Source: Chloroflexota bacterium
GTDB lineage: Bacteria; Chloroflexota; Anaerolineae; B4-G1; SLSP01
DNA length: 64,000 nt
Assembly: GCA_029555965.1 (NCBI GenBank)
Contig: JAKQHY010000015.1
Span: 31,295-95,294 of the forward strand
Direction of reading: 5' to 3'
Shown here: piece after piece, positions 9,774 through 18,077 of the stretch
Layout: each line of letters begins with the position of its first letter
Numbering within the stretch: the stretch's first letter is position 1
Program-made: the position numbers and the translations under genes
Notes under the pieces: model-generated
Told to the model about the DNA's origin: nothing
The model's database searches: none
Seen by the model: only the letters and a program-made list of their open reading frames with translations

Positions 9774-10036
9774 TTTCACGCAAAGGCGCAAAGGCGCAAA
9801 GATTTCAACCTGTGCAATAGCCCTTCTGACTAACCTATTTTTCGTCAGCAGATTAAGCGGATTAAGCAGATTTTCCGTTCTTAATCTGCTCAATCTGCTG
9901 ACCAAATTCTCCCCTATTGCACAGGTCGAAAGATTTTTAAGATCAGGCTAAATTCTATAACATAAATCACGCTCTTCAATGAAGACTATGAAGGCTGACA
10001 TCCATTTTCCTTAGCGTCTTTGCGCCTTTGCGTGAG
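9774..10036. repeat. Triple nested inverted repeat filling a 330-base gap (left-arm copy)
   Basis: Outer arms 9774-9802 and 10010-10036 are iterated CGCAAAGG / CCTTTGCG units. Middle arms 9803-9820 and 9914-9931 share TTTC(A/G)ACCTGTGCAATAG. Inner arms 9844-9870 and 9880-9901 are iterated AGCAGATTA / TAATCTGCT units. No gene is visible in 9741-10070. Confidence 0.85.
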
Positions 10037-10070
10037 ATCTTTAATTGTTTCAGTGGAGTCATACCCTTAG

Positions 10071-10556
10071 ATGAAACCTGTGAGATTGCAGTGGTTGGCA
10101 CATAGTCTGATTCTGGGCGGCATCTTTCTGATGGCGATCTGGCCGCTGCATCCGTTGGTGCTCGCCCGCTGGTATGTGGCCGACGGGACGCGCCGCATGA
10201 ACCAGATACAGCGCGATGCCGGGGCCTCGTCTGAGGCGCAGTATGCGCAGGCGCTCCAGGCCGGGCAAGCCTTCCAGACCGCGCTGCGTTGGGATCCCCT
10301 CAACGCGCGCGCCTACGCTGGCTTGGCCGAGATCTATCGGATGTGGGGCGATGCAAACTCGGCGGCGCGCGCGCTGTCGCGGGCCTGCGCCCTGGCCCCG
10401 CGCGACGTGGCGCTGCTGGTGCGCCTCGGCGACGCCTTCCGCGACGCCGGGCAAACGGAGCTGGCGACAGCGACCTACACGCGCGTCCTGGCGGTGCAGC
10501 CCAACAACGCCGCCGCCGCCCAAGCCCTTGAGGCGTTAAAGGCCACAACCCCATGA
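10071..10556 (+). CDS. Membrane-anchored TPR protein (left-arm copy)
   Basis: 161-aa protein identical to 22151-22636: one N-terminal membrane segment followed by tetratricopeptide repeats. Confidence 0.8.
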   Translation: MKPVRLQWLAHSLILGGIFLMAIWPLHPLVLARWYVADGTRRMNQIQRDAGASSEAQYAQALQAGQAFQTALRWDPLNARAYAGLAEIYRMWGDANSAARALSRACALAPRDVALLVRLGDAFRDAGQTELATATYTRVLAVQPNNAAAAQALEALKATTP

Positions 10557-10566
10557 ACCAACCGCC

Positions 10567-10662
10567 CAACGTTCCAACGTCTCAACATTCCAACGTCCCA
10601 ACGCCCCAACGTTCCAACGTCCCAACGTCCCAACGTTCCAACGTTCCAACGTTCCAACGTTC
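10567..10662. repeat. GTTCCAAC-type octamer array, 12 units (left-arm copy)
   Basis: The array lies between the TPR gene stop and the truncated-looking start of the DUF4012 gene. Variant units GTCCCAAC, GTCTCAAC and GCCCCAAC are mixed in. Confidence 0.92.
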
Positions 10663-10726
10663 TTTCTGACGCTGGTTCCTCCTCTGCGATCTGCTACTGC
10701 TGCTCATCGGCGAGGACGCCACGGTA

Positions 10727-12595
10727 TTGCGCGCGCGCGCCTGGTGGAACGTGCTGCAAAGCGACCTCACGGCGCTGCGGGGGTTACTGCGCGATCCCCA
10801 GGCAACGGCCCCCTGGCCCCCAGACGAGTTGTTCCGCATGACCTACGCCGACTTGCGCGGCTTTCAGAGGGAGTTCGCGCTGGCCCTGGAACTGGCGCCC
10901 TATGTCCGCTGGCTACCGCGCTACGGGCATGACCTGGCCGCCTTCCCCACCCTGCTGGAGATGGCTCTCGATCTGAGCGAGAGCGGCGCGCTGCTGTCAC
11001 AGTCGTTATCCCCCCTGCTCTCCCCACAACGCCAGGGCGCCGGCTACACCCTGGAAACGACGCTGGCGCTGCTGGACGAGGCGCAGCCCCAACTGGCGTA
11101 TACGGCGGACGCGCTGGCGCGGGTGCGGCAGGCGCGCGCCACGCTGGACGTAACGCGCCTCTCCCCGCGCCTGGCCGGTTGGCTGAAGGAACTGGACGCG
11201 CTCCTGCCGCGCGTGGAACAGGGGGTGCAGGGCGCGTTGCTGCTGCCCCGGCTGTTGGGCGCGGCCCAAACGCGCACCTACCTGTTGCTGGTTCACAACG
11301 AGGACGAGCTGCGCCCGGCGGGGGGCTTCCTCACCGGCGTGGCCCGCATCACCCTGCGCGAGGGACGCATCGAGCAGCTCTATTTCGAGAACAGCGCCGA
11401 GGTGACGGACTTCAAGCGCCCCTATCCCGACCCGCCCGACCCACTGCGCGAGATTATGGGGCTGGACCTGTGGGTCTTTCACGACAGCAACTGGAGTCCC
11501 GATTTCCCCACCTCGGCGCGGGTGGCGGTGGCGTTTTATCAGCATCGCTACGCGACGCCCATTGATGGCGTGCTGGCGCTGGATCAAGAGGGGTTCCGGC
11601 AGTGGATGGAGGTGCTTCAACCGCTTAACGTGGACAGCTATCCCGAACCGCTCACCGCCGAAAACATCCTCCCGGCCCTGCGCCAATCCCGCGACACGCT
11701 CCTGGAACCCGATCCGTTAGCAAGCTGGGAACACCTGCACAAAGCATTTCTTGAGGATGTACTCAACGCCGCCGTCCAAAAGCTCCAGGAACAGCCGGAG
11801 AGCGTTGACTTCGCCCGGTTGGGCCTGGCCGTCATCACCGCGTTTGAGGAACGTCACCTGTTTGCAGTGGCCTTTGAGGATGCAGAGGCGGCGGCGCTGT
11901 TACAGCAAGCGCGCTGGGATGGCGCGCTCTACCGTGGCGCGGGCGATTTTGTGATGGCCGTGGACGCCAACCTGGGCTACAACAAAGTGAATCCTTACAT
12001 CGCCGAAAGCCTGGCGTACAGCGTAGACCTGCGCGACCTCGCTCAGCCGCAGGCGACGTTGACCCTGCGCTACCAACATCGCGGCCCGCAGAGCGACGCT
12101 TATTGCTACCATTTCCAGAAGGCGGACAGCCTCACCTACGAGCAACTGATGCAGCACTGCTATTGGGATTACGCGCGCATCTTTGTCCCGGCGGGCAGCC
12201 GACTGATCAGCGCCACGCCCAACCCCGTGCCTGGGCGGATGTTAGTCACCGGCAAAGGGCGCTCCGGCGAGCCGGACCTGCTGCCGGACGAGGCCGGGAA
12301 AAGCGTCTTCGGCACCTTCTTTGTGCTTCCCCCCGGGCAAAGCGCCGAGACGCGCTTTGCCTACGCCCTGCCCGCGAAAATCATCGAGCCGACCGAGAAC
12401 GGGATACGCTATCATCTCTACATCCAAAAACAGGGCGGTCAGGGTGAAATTCCGGTGCAAATCACAGTAGCCATTCCTCCCGCTGCCCGCGTATTGCACA
12501 GTTCCCTGCCCGTGGACGACCGCGCAGAAGGGCAACTGGTCTTCACGCAATCCCTCAAGGGCGATTTGGACTTGACCCTTGATATTGCACCGTAG
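10727..12595 (+). CDS. DUF4012 family protein (left-arm copy)
   Basis: 622-aa protein identical to 20112-21980. Only a TTG start is available. The upstream in-frame codons spell a hydrophobic stretch without a start codon and run into a stop next to the octamer array. Confidence 0.75.
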   Translation: MRARAWWNVLQSDLTALRGLLRDPQATAPWPPDELFRMTYADLRGFQREFALALELAPYVRWLPRYGHDLAAFPTLLEMALDLSESGALLSQSLSPLLSPQRQGAGYTLETTLALLDEAQPQLAYTADALARVRQARATLDVTRLSPRLAGWLKELDALLPRVEQGVQGALLLPRLLGAAQTRTYLLLVHNEDELRPAGGFLTGVARITLREGRIEQLYFENSAEVTDFKRPYPDPPDPLREIMGLDLWVFHDSNWSPDFPTSARVAVAFYQHRYATPIDGVLALDQEGFRQWMEVLQPLNVDSYPEPLTAENILPALRQSRDTLLEPDPLASWEHLHKAFLEDVLNAAVQKLQEQPESVDFARLGLAVITAFEERHLFAVAFEDAEAAALLQQARWDGALYRGAGDFVMAVDANLGYNKVNPYIAESLAYSVDLRDLAQPQATLTLRYQHRGPQSDAYCYHFQKADSLTYEQLMQHCYWDYARIFVPAGSRLISATPNPVPGRMLVTGKGRSGEPDLLPDEAGKSVFGTFFVLPPGQSAETRFAYALPAKIIEPTENGIRYHLYIQKQGGQGEIPVQITVAIPPAARVLHSSLPVDDRAEGQLVFTQSLKGDLDLTLDIAP

Positions 12596-12624
12596 GGAGT
12601 CGGGAGCTTTCAGATAGCTCTTTC

Positions 12625-12692
12625 GCACCGCAGAGCACGCTGAGGCCGCTGAGACCCCATAAAAATCTCTGCGATCTCTGCGCACTCTGCGG
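12625..12692. repeat. Inverted 9-mer repeat, CTCTGCG/CGCAGAG type (left-arm copy)
   Basis: Iterated GCTGAG/GCAGAG units face iterated CTCTGCG units across an A-rich centre. It sits between the convergent DUF4012 and DUF11/YVTN genes and may act as a two-way terminator. A near copy lies at 53660-53718. Confidence 0.75.
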
Positions 12693-12730
12693 TAAATTTT
12701 CACTGGTTTTCGTAAGTCCTGTGCTGATAG

Positions 12731-14629
12731 CTAGGGCGTTCCCTCTACCAAGAGGGCAAAGTGGGGGTAGCGTCCCACCGTGGGGATTTCGTGAACGACG
12801 GCAAGTGTGGCGGGATCAATGACGGCAATGCGATTTTCGTTGGGCAACGTCACGAAGACCCTACTCGCGTTGGCGGCAATGCCTTTGGGATGGCCGTTGA
12901 CGGGGATGGCGGGCAGAGCGAGCGCCGCTGTCGCGCGGCTGACAAGCGGGGCCGGCCCGTTCGCGCAAACAACAAGAGGTAAACGAATCGTCCAGAGAGC
13001 ATCGCCCTTTGCGCCGGGGTCGGACAACAAACGCCCGCTTTCGTCCAGAACCGAGACGGAGCGCCCCAGATAATTGGACACGTAGATACGCATCCCCACG
13101 GCGGCCAAGCCGTGCCCACCGTGACCGGGCATGGCCGGGTCCTGGATCTCAGTTGCATACCGGCCTAGCAACGCAAACGTATCAGGATCATAGACGTGCA
13201 ATTCGCTATCCATACCAAACGCAACGTAGATGCGATCCGTATCAGGGTGATAAAGCAGGCTGTGGGGCGCCAAAGGCTTCGTTTTCAAACGAAACTCCCA
13301 TTGAAATCCCCCACCCGTCGGTGTGATCGTCCACAGCCCCTCGCCGCCCATATACAACTTGGCGACGTATACCCGCCTACGGCCCGGATCGCTATCAATA
13401 CCGAAAAAACCAAACTGGAGGAAGCGATCTTTGATGTTCCCACGTTTATCCAGTATCGTGATGCCGTCGCCGTTGTTATTGTTGGTGACATAAAGATGAT
13501 CCTCCAACACGGCGACGTGAATGGCGCCAAAGCCCACGACAACTTCCGTTAGAATTTGGCGCGTAGACAGATCCACCATCAACAACTTGCTCGCCGTTGC
13601 ATCCGGGGCAGTGTTCGCCAAAACATACAACAACCCGCCGTCTGCCGCCATACCAAAGGGATGATACCCGGCCGCAAAGCTGCCCATATAGGCATAGGTC
13701 TGTGCATCGTAAATATCAATGGTGTTGGAATCCAGGTTGGACACATATAACTGCGTCCCCGTGACGTAGTGGATAGGGGTTCTTTCAATCGCGCGATTAT
13801 GGGTGAGGTCACATTCCAGCCCCGCGCCGCCAATGTCAACCTGGTTGACGATCTCGGTGAGCGCCGGGGGCAACGAGGCGGCAAGCCGCACCACAACTTG
13901 CACATTTCCAGTGTATCCTGCCGGCACATCCCCCAGAGCGAGCGTATAAACCTGTCCCCCCACAGCCTGCCACCCTGCACTGACCAGAACCGTGTATGCT
14001 GGAAGCGTCTCGGTCAAAACCACATCTTCTGCCAGGGCAGTTCCCACATTGCTGTATGTGATCGTATACGTGACCAGATCTCCCGCTGCCAGCCGCCCCG
14101 CGCCATGACTTCGCATCTCTACCGCAAGGTCAAAGCCGGCGCCCACCGTCGTCAGAAGACTAAAAAAGCTGTACCGGGTTCTCACCACGTTGCGAAGGCT
14201 TGTCTGGGCGGGATAGGGAAAGGTGGCGGACAAGGATACCGGTAAATCTACGGCGCCGCCGGCCCCCGGGGGGATTTCGGCAATCTGATACGTGCAAACC
14301 TGCGCGGCGCACACCCATCCTGCACCCCCGGTATAACTGACATAAGCGGGCAGCGTATCGGTCACCACAACGTTGTAGAAAGTTTGATCGGTCAGATTGT
14401 TCTGATATTGGATCTGGTAGGTGAATGGCCTGCCGGGCATTACACAGAGGGGCGCGGTTTTCCTCACCTCGAGGACGTAACGGGGAGGCAGGTCTGCGGC
14501 TGGGTCGCTTTCAAAATGCAGAGGAACATTGGCGTTTGCCGCTACGGAGGGCGGCGTCCCTTGAGAAAAAACCATTGCCCCCAGAACTCCTACGACTATT
14601 CCTATGCCAAGCACGATAGACTTGTTCAT
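12731..14629 (-). CDS. Secreted DUF11/YVTN-propeller protein (left-arm copy)
   Basis: 632-aa protein identical to 18078-19976: signal peptide, two DUF11-like modules and a YncE-like propeller. Confidence 0.82.
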   Translation of the reverse strand: MNKSIVLGIGIVVGVLGAMVFSQGTPPSVAANANVPLHFESDPAADLPPRYVLEVRKTAPLCVMPGRPFTYQIQYQNNLTDQTFYNVVVTDTLPAYVSYTGGAGWVCAAQVCTYQIAEIPPGAGGAVDLPVSLSATFPYPAQTSLRNVVRTRYSFFSLLTTVGAGFDLAVEMRSHGAGRLAAGDLVTYTITYSNVGTALAEDVVLTETLPAYTVLVSAGWQAVGGQVYTLALGDVPAGYTGNVQVVVRLAASLPPALTEIVNQVDIGGAGLECDLTHNRAIERTPIHYVTGTQLYVSNLDSNTIDIYDAQTYAYMGSFAAGYHPFGMAADGGLLYVLANTAPDATASKLLMVDLSTRQILTEVVVGFGAIHVAVLEDHLYVTNNNNGDGITILDKRGNIKDRFLQFGFFGIDSDPGRRRVYVAKLYMGGEGLWTITPTGGGFQWEFRLKTKPLAPHSLLYHPDTDRIYVAFGMDSELHVYDPDTFALLGRYATEIQDPAMPGHGGHGLAAVGMRIYVSNYLGRSVSVLDESGRLLSDPGAKGDALWTIRLPLVVCANGPAPLVSRATAALALPAIPVNGHPKGIAANASRVFVTLPNENRIAVIDPATLAVVHEIPTVGRYPHFALLVEGTP

Positions 14630-14722
14630 CGCTCCACCCCCACTTCGCGCTGAAACGAATCATTGTAACTATGGTAACATGGCTTTAGGTCTGGGAAGTT
14701 TCAGTTTGGTTAAGGTTGCAAA

Positions 14723-15751
14723 GTGAGCTGTATGATGAACCGACAGACGATAACCGAGGGCCAATCCCTGCCCGCCGTCCCCGACGCCCCGCCCATCCCC
14801 GGCCTGACCTTTCGCCGGTTTCGCGGCGAGCCTGACTACCCGGTGATGGTGGCGATTCTCGATGCCTGCAACGACGCGGACGGGCTGGAATACATCAACA
14901 CGGTCGCGGATATGGCGTCGCTCTTCGCGCACCTGAAGAACTGCGACCCGTACCGGGATATGCTGTTCGCCGAGGTGTATGGCGAGACGGTCGCCTTCAG
15001 CCGGGTGTGGTGGGAGGAAGCGTCCCCTGCGTGGTACTACATCCCGCTCGGCTTTGTCCATCCCGCGTGGCGGCGCAAGGGACTGGGCATGGCGATGTTG
15101 CGCTACGGCGAAACGCGCCTGCGGGAAGCGGCCCGCGAGCATCCGGCGGGGGAGAAGCGCTTCCGCGTGTGGACGACCGATAAGGAGTATGGCGCGTGGG
15201 CTTTGTTTACCCAGGCCGGCTACGAGCCGGTGCGCCATTACATTGAGATGACCCGCCCCATTGACGCCCCGCTGCCGAACGCGCCACTGCCCGCCGGACT
15301 GGACGTGCGCCCGGTCGCGCCGGAGCAGTACCGCGCCGTGTGGGACGCGAAAGAGGAAGCGCGCCAGGATCATTGGGGCTACGCGCCCACGACCGACGCG
15401 GACTTTGAGCGGTGGACGGAGACGCGCACGTTCGCGCCGCACCTGTGGAAGGTGGCCTGGGACGGGGAGCAGGTCGCCGGGATGGCGCTGAATCACCTGG
15501 ATGAAGAACAGAACGCACGCTACCACCGCCGACGCGGCCGCACCCAGTACGTGTTTGTGCGGCGTCCGTGGCGGCGGCGCGGGCTGGCGCGGGCGCTGCT
15601 CGTGCAGAGCATCGAGATGTTTAAAGCCATGGGGATGGCAGAAACGGCCCTGGGTGTGGATACCCAGAATCCAAGCGGCGCGCTCAAATTGTACGAAAGC
15701 CTGGGCTATCAGGAAGGCCGGCGGCACACGTTTTTCGACAAGAAACTGTAG
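14723..15751 (+). CDS. Tandem GNAT acetyltransferase (left-arm copy)
   Basis: 342-aa protein identical to 16956-17984. Two GNAT domains with acetyl-CoA loops WRRKGLG and WRRRGLA. Confidence 0.85.
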   Translation: MSCMMNRQTITEGQSLPAVPDAPPIPGLTFRRFRGEPDYPVMVAILDACNDADGLEYINTVADMASLFAHLKNCDPYRDMLFAEVYGETVAFSRVWWEEASPAWYYIPLGFVHPAWRRKGLGMAMLRYGETRLREAAREHPAGEKRFRVWTTDKEYGAWALFTQAGYEPVRHYIEMTRPIDAPLPNAPLPAGLDVRPVAPEQYRAVWDAKEEARQDHWGYAPTTDADFERWTETRTFAPHLWKVAWDGEQVAGMALNHLDEEQNARYHRRRGRTQYVFVRRPWRRRGLARALLVQSIEMFKAMGMAETALGVDTQNPSGALKLYESLGYQEGRRHTFFDKKL

Positions 15752-15844
15752 CACTCAAGCGGATCTTACCCTTGCGACGCAAAGAATGGGCCACGGATTT
15801 TACGGATTTTTCTCTTGAAAAGCCCATGCTTTGATCTTAAAAAT

Positions 15845-15873
15845 CTTTGCGCCTTTGCGTCTTTGCGTGAAAC
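15845..15873. repeat. CTTTGCGTC-type 9-mer repeat upstream of GNAT gene (left-arm copy)
   Basis: Three tandem units ending in GCGTGAAAC, 23 bases before the start codon of the truncated GNAT gene. Related elements precede the genes at 10071, 55854 and 56632. Confidence 0.75.
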
Positions 15874-15896
15874 TTCCCCCTTTTTCAGGAGAATCA

Positions 15897-16364
15897 ATGA
15901 TGGCATTGACGCGACGTTTGTATCAAGGCGAAGACGACTACTGGCGGATTCGCACCTTTCTGCGCGAGGTACTCCTGCGCAACGATCTGCGCGAGTTAAG
16001 CTGGCACGTCGCCGAGTTCGACTATTGGCGCTGGCATCTGGTCGCCAATCTCAGCGGCGGGGACCTCGCCGATGGGGTCTTTCTGTGGGAAACGGCGGAG
16101 GGACGGCTGGCGGCGGTGCTGAATCCTATTATGGGCGGCGAAGCCATCTTGCACGTTCACCCCGACTTCCGCACACCTGCCCTTGAGGATGAAATGCTGA
16201 CCGTGGCCGCCGAGCATCTGGCCGTGACGGGCGACGACGGCCGCCGGACGCTCTGGGTATCGGCCGGCGTTGCGGACGAACTGCGCCGCGCGGCCCTGAC
16301 CCGGAACGGCTTCGAGTGCCTCTCCGCGCCCGAACGGCAGGCCTATTGGCGGCGCCGCCAATAG
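15897..16364 (+). CDS. GNAT-like protein cut at the palindrome axis (left-arm copy)
   Basis: The frame starts at ATG 15897 (AGGAG 8 bases upstream) and crosses the axis at 16353/16354. Its last two codons and TAG stop are encoded by the mirror arm, so the true C-terminus cannot be known from this sequence. See 16343-16810. Confidence 0.6.
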   Translation: MMALTRRLYQGEDDYWRIRTFLREVLLRNDLRELSWHVAEFDYWRWHLVANLSGGDLADGVFLWETAEGRLAAVLNPIMGGEAILHVHPDFRTPALEDEMLTVAAEHLAVTGDDGRRTLWVSAGVADELRRAALTRNGFECLSAPERQAYWRRRQ

Positions 16365-16810
16365 GCCTGCCGTTCGGGCGCGGAGAGGCACTCGAAGCCG
16401 TTCCGGGTCAGGGCCGCGCGGCGCAGTTCGTCCGCAACGCCGGCCGATACCCAGAGCGTCCGGCGGCCGTCGTCGCCCGTCACGGCCAGATGCTCGGCGG
16501 CCACGGTCAGCATTTCATCCTCAAGGGCAGGTGTGCGGAAGTCGGGGTGAACGTGCAAGATGGCTTCGCCGCCCATAATAGGATTCAGCACCGCCGCCAG
16601 CCGTCCCTCCGCCGTTTCCCACAGAAAGACCCCATCGGCGAGGTCCCCGCCGCTGAGATTGGCGACCAGATGCCAGCGCCAATAGTCGAACTCGGCGACG
16701 TGCCAGCTTAACTCGCGCAGATCGTTGCGCAGGAGTACCTCGCGCAGAAAGGTGCGAATCCGCCAGTAGTCGTCTTCGCCTTGATACAAACGTCGCGTCA
16801 ATGCCATCAT
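16343..16810 (-). CDS. GNAT-like acetyltransferase, 3' end artificial at palindrome axis
   Basis: 155 residues with GNAT character: an acidic, aromatic N-terminal segment, a middle LAAVLNPI strand, and ECLSAPERQAYW near the end, resembling the N-terminal domain of two-domain GNAT proteins. Start ATG at 16810 with AGGAG upstream. The reading frame crosses the inverted-repeat axis and stops 11 bases beyond it, so at least the last two codons and the stop are the folded-back complement of the gene itself. The intact gene is probably longer. It follows a tandem GNAT gene in the same direction, and the two may be paralogues. Substrate unknown. Confidence 0.6.
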   Translation of the reverse strand: MMALTRRLYQGEDDYWRIRTFLREVLLRNDLRELSWHVAEFDYWRWHLVANLSGGDLADGVFLWETAEGRLAAVLNPIMGGEAILHVHPDFRTPALEDEMLTVAAEHLAVTGDDGRRTLWVSAGVADELRRAALTRNGFECLSAPERQAYWRRRQ

Positions 16811-16833
16811 TGATTCTCCTGAAAAAGGGGGAA

Positions 16834-16862
16834 GTTTCACGCAAAGACGCAAAGGCGCAAAG
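16834..16862. repeat. CGCAAAGAC-type 9-mer repeat upstream of GNAT gene
   Basis: Mirror of 15845-15873. It lies in the 5' leader of the truncated GNAT gene, which reads on the minus strand. Confidence 0.75.
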
Positions 16863-16955
16863 ATTTTTAAGATCAAAGCATGGGCTTTTCAAGAGAAAAA
16901 TCCGTAAAATCCGTGGCCCATTCTTTGCGTCGCAAGGGTAAGATCCGCTTGAGTG

Positions 16956-17984
16956 CTACAGTTTCTTGTCGAAAAACGTGTGCCGCCGGCCTTCCTGATA
17001 GCCCAGGCTTTCGTACAATTTGAGCGCGCCGCTTGGATTCTGGGTATCCACACCCAGGGCCGTTTCTGCCATCCCCATGGCTTTAAACATCTCGATGCTC
17101 TGCACGAGCAGCGCCCGCGCCAGCCCGCGCCGCCGCCACGGACGCCGCACAAACACGTACTGGGTGCGGCCGCGTCGGCGGTGGTAGCGTGCGTTCTGTT
17201 CTTCATCCAGGTGATTCAGCGCCATCCCGGCGACCTGCTCCCCGTCCCAGGCCACCTTCCACAGGTGCGGCGCGAACGTGCGCGTCTCCGTCCACCGCTC
17301 AAAGTCCGCGTCGGTCGTGGGCGCGTAGCCCCAATGATCCTGGCGCGCTTCCTCTTTCGCGTCCCACACGGCGCGGTACTGCTCCGGCGCGACCGGGCGC
17401 ACGTCCAGTCCGGCGGGCAGTGGCGCGTTCGGCAGCGGGGCGTCAATGGGGCGGGTCATCTCAATGTAATGGCGCACCGGCTCGTAGCCGGCCTGGGTAA
17501 ACAAAGCCCACGCGCCATACTCCTTATCGGTCGTCCACACGCGGAAGCGCTTCTCCCCCGCCGGATGCTCGCGGGCCGCTTCCCGCAGGCGCGTTTCGCC
17601 GTAGCGCAACATCGCCATGCCCAGTCCCTTGCGCCGCCACGCGGGATGGACAAAGCCGAGCGGGATGTAGTACCACGCAGGGGACGCTTCCTCCCACCAC
17701 ACCCGGCTGAAGGCGACCGTCTCGCCATACACCTCGGCGAACAGCATATCCCGGTACGGGTCGCAGTTCTTCAGGTGCGCGAAGAGCGACGCCATATCCG
17801 CGACCGTGTTGATGTATTCCAGCCCGTCCGCGTCGTTGCAGGCATCGAGAATCGCCACCATCACCGGGTAGTCAGGCTCGCCGCGAAACCGGCGAAAGGT
17901 CAGGCCGGGGATGGGCGGGGCGTCGGGGACGGCGGGCAGGGATTGGCCCTCGGTTATCGTCTGTCGGTTCATCATACAGCTCAC
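16956..17984 (-). CDS. Tandem GNAT-family N-acetyltransferase
   Basis: 342-aa cytoplasmic protein with two GNAT domains. The first covers roughly residues 25-180 and has the acetyl-CoA loop HPAWRRKGLGMAML. The second covers about 190-342 with RRPWRRRGLARALL followed by the NPSGALKLYESLGY segment that closes GNAT folds. Tandem GNATs of this length include mycothiol synthase and many small-molecule or antibiotic acetyltransferases; nothing here fixes the substrate. It is divergent from the DUF11/YVTN gene across about 93 bases. The start ATG follows GTGAGCTGT without a strong ribosome site, and an in-frame Met four codons later is an alternative. Confidence 0.85.
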   Translation of the reverse strand: MSCMMNRQTITEGQSLPAVPDAPPIPGLTFRRFRGEPDYPVMVAILDACNDADGLEYINTVADMASLFAHLKNCDPYRDMLFAEVYGETVAFSRVWWEEASPAWYYIPLGFVHPAWRRKGLGMAMLRYGETRLREAAREHPAGEKRFRVWTTDKEYGAWALFTQAGYEPVRHYIEMTRPIDAPLPNAPLPAGLDVRPVAPEQYRAVWDAKEEARQDHWGYAPTTDADFERWTETRTFAPHLWKVAWDGEQVAGMALNHLDEEQNARYHRRRGRTQYVFVRRPWRRRGLARALLVQSIEMFKAMGMAETALGVDTQNPSGALKLYESLGYQEGRRHTFFDKKL

Positions 17985-18077
17985 TTTGCAACCTTAACCA
18001 AACTGAAACTTCCCAGACCTAAAGCCATGTTACCATAGTTACAATGATTCGTTTCAGCGCGAAGTGGGGGTGGAGCG

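Larger units (their letters stand above)
1..16353. repeat. Left arm of a 32.7-kb perfect palindrome
   Basis: Reverse complement of 16354-32706: position x pairs with 32707-x. Every gene and repeat in this arm has a mirror partner with the same sequence, and I found no mismatch in the coding or intergenic stretches compared. The arm is cut by the window edge inside a CapG-like gene, so the palindrome may extend further left. The axis lies between 16353 and 16354 with no spacer. Confidence 0.97.
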
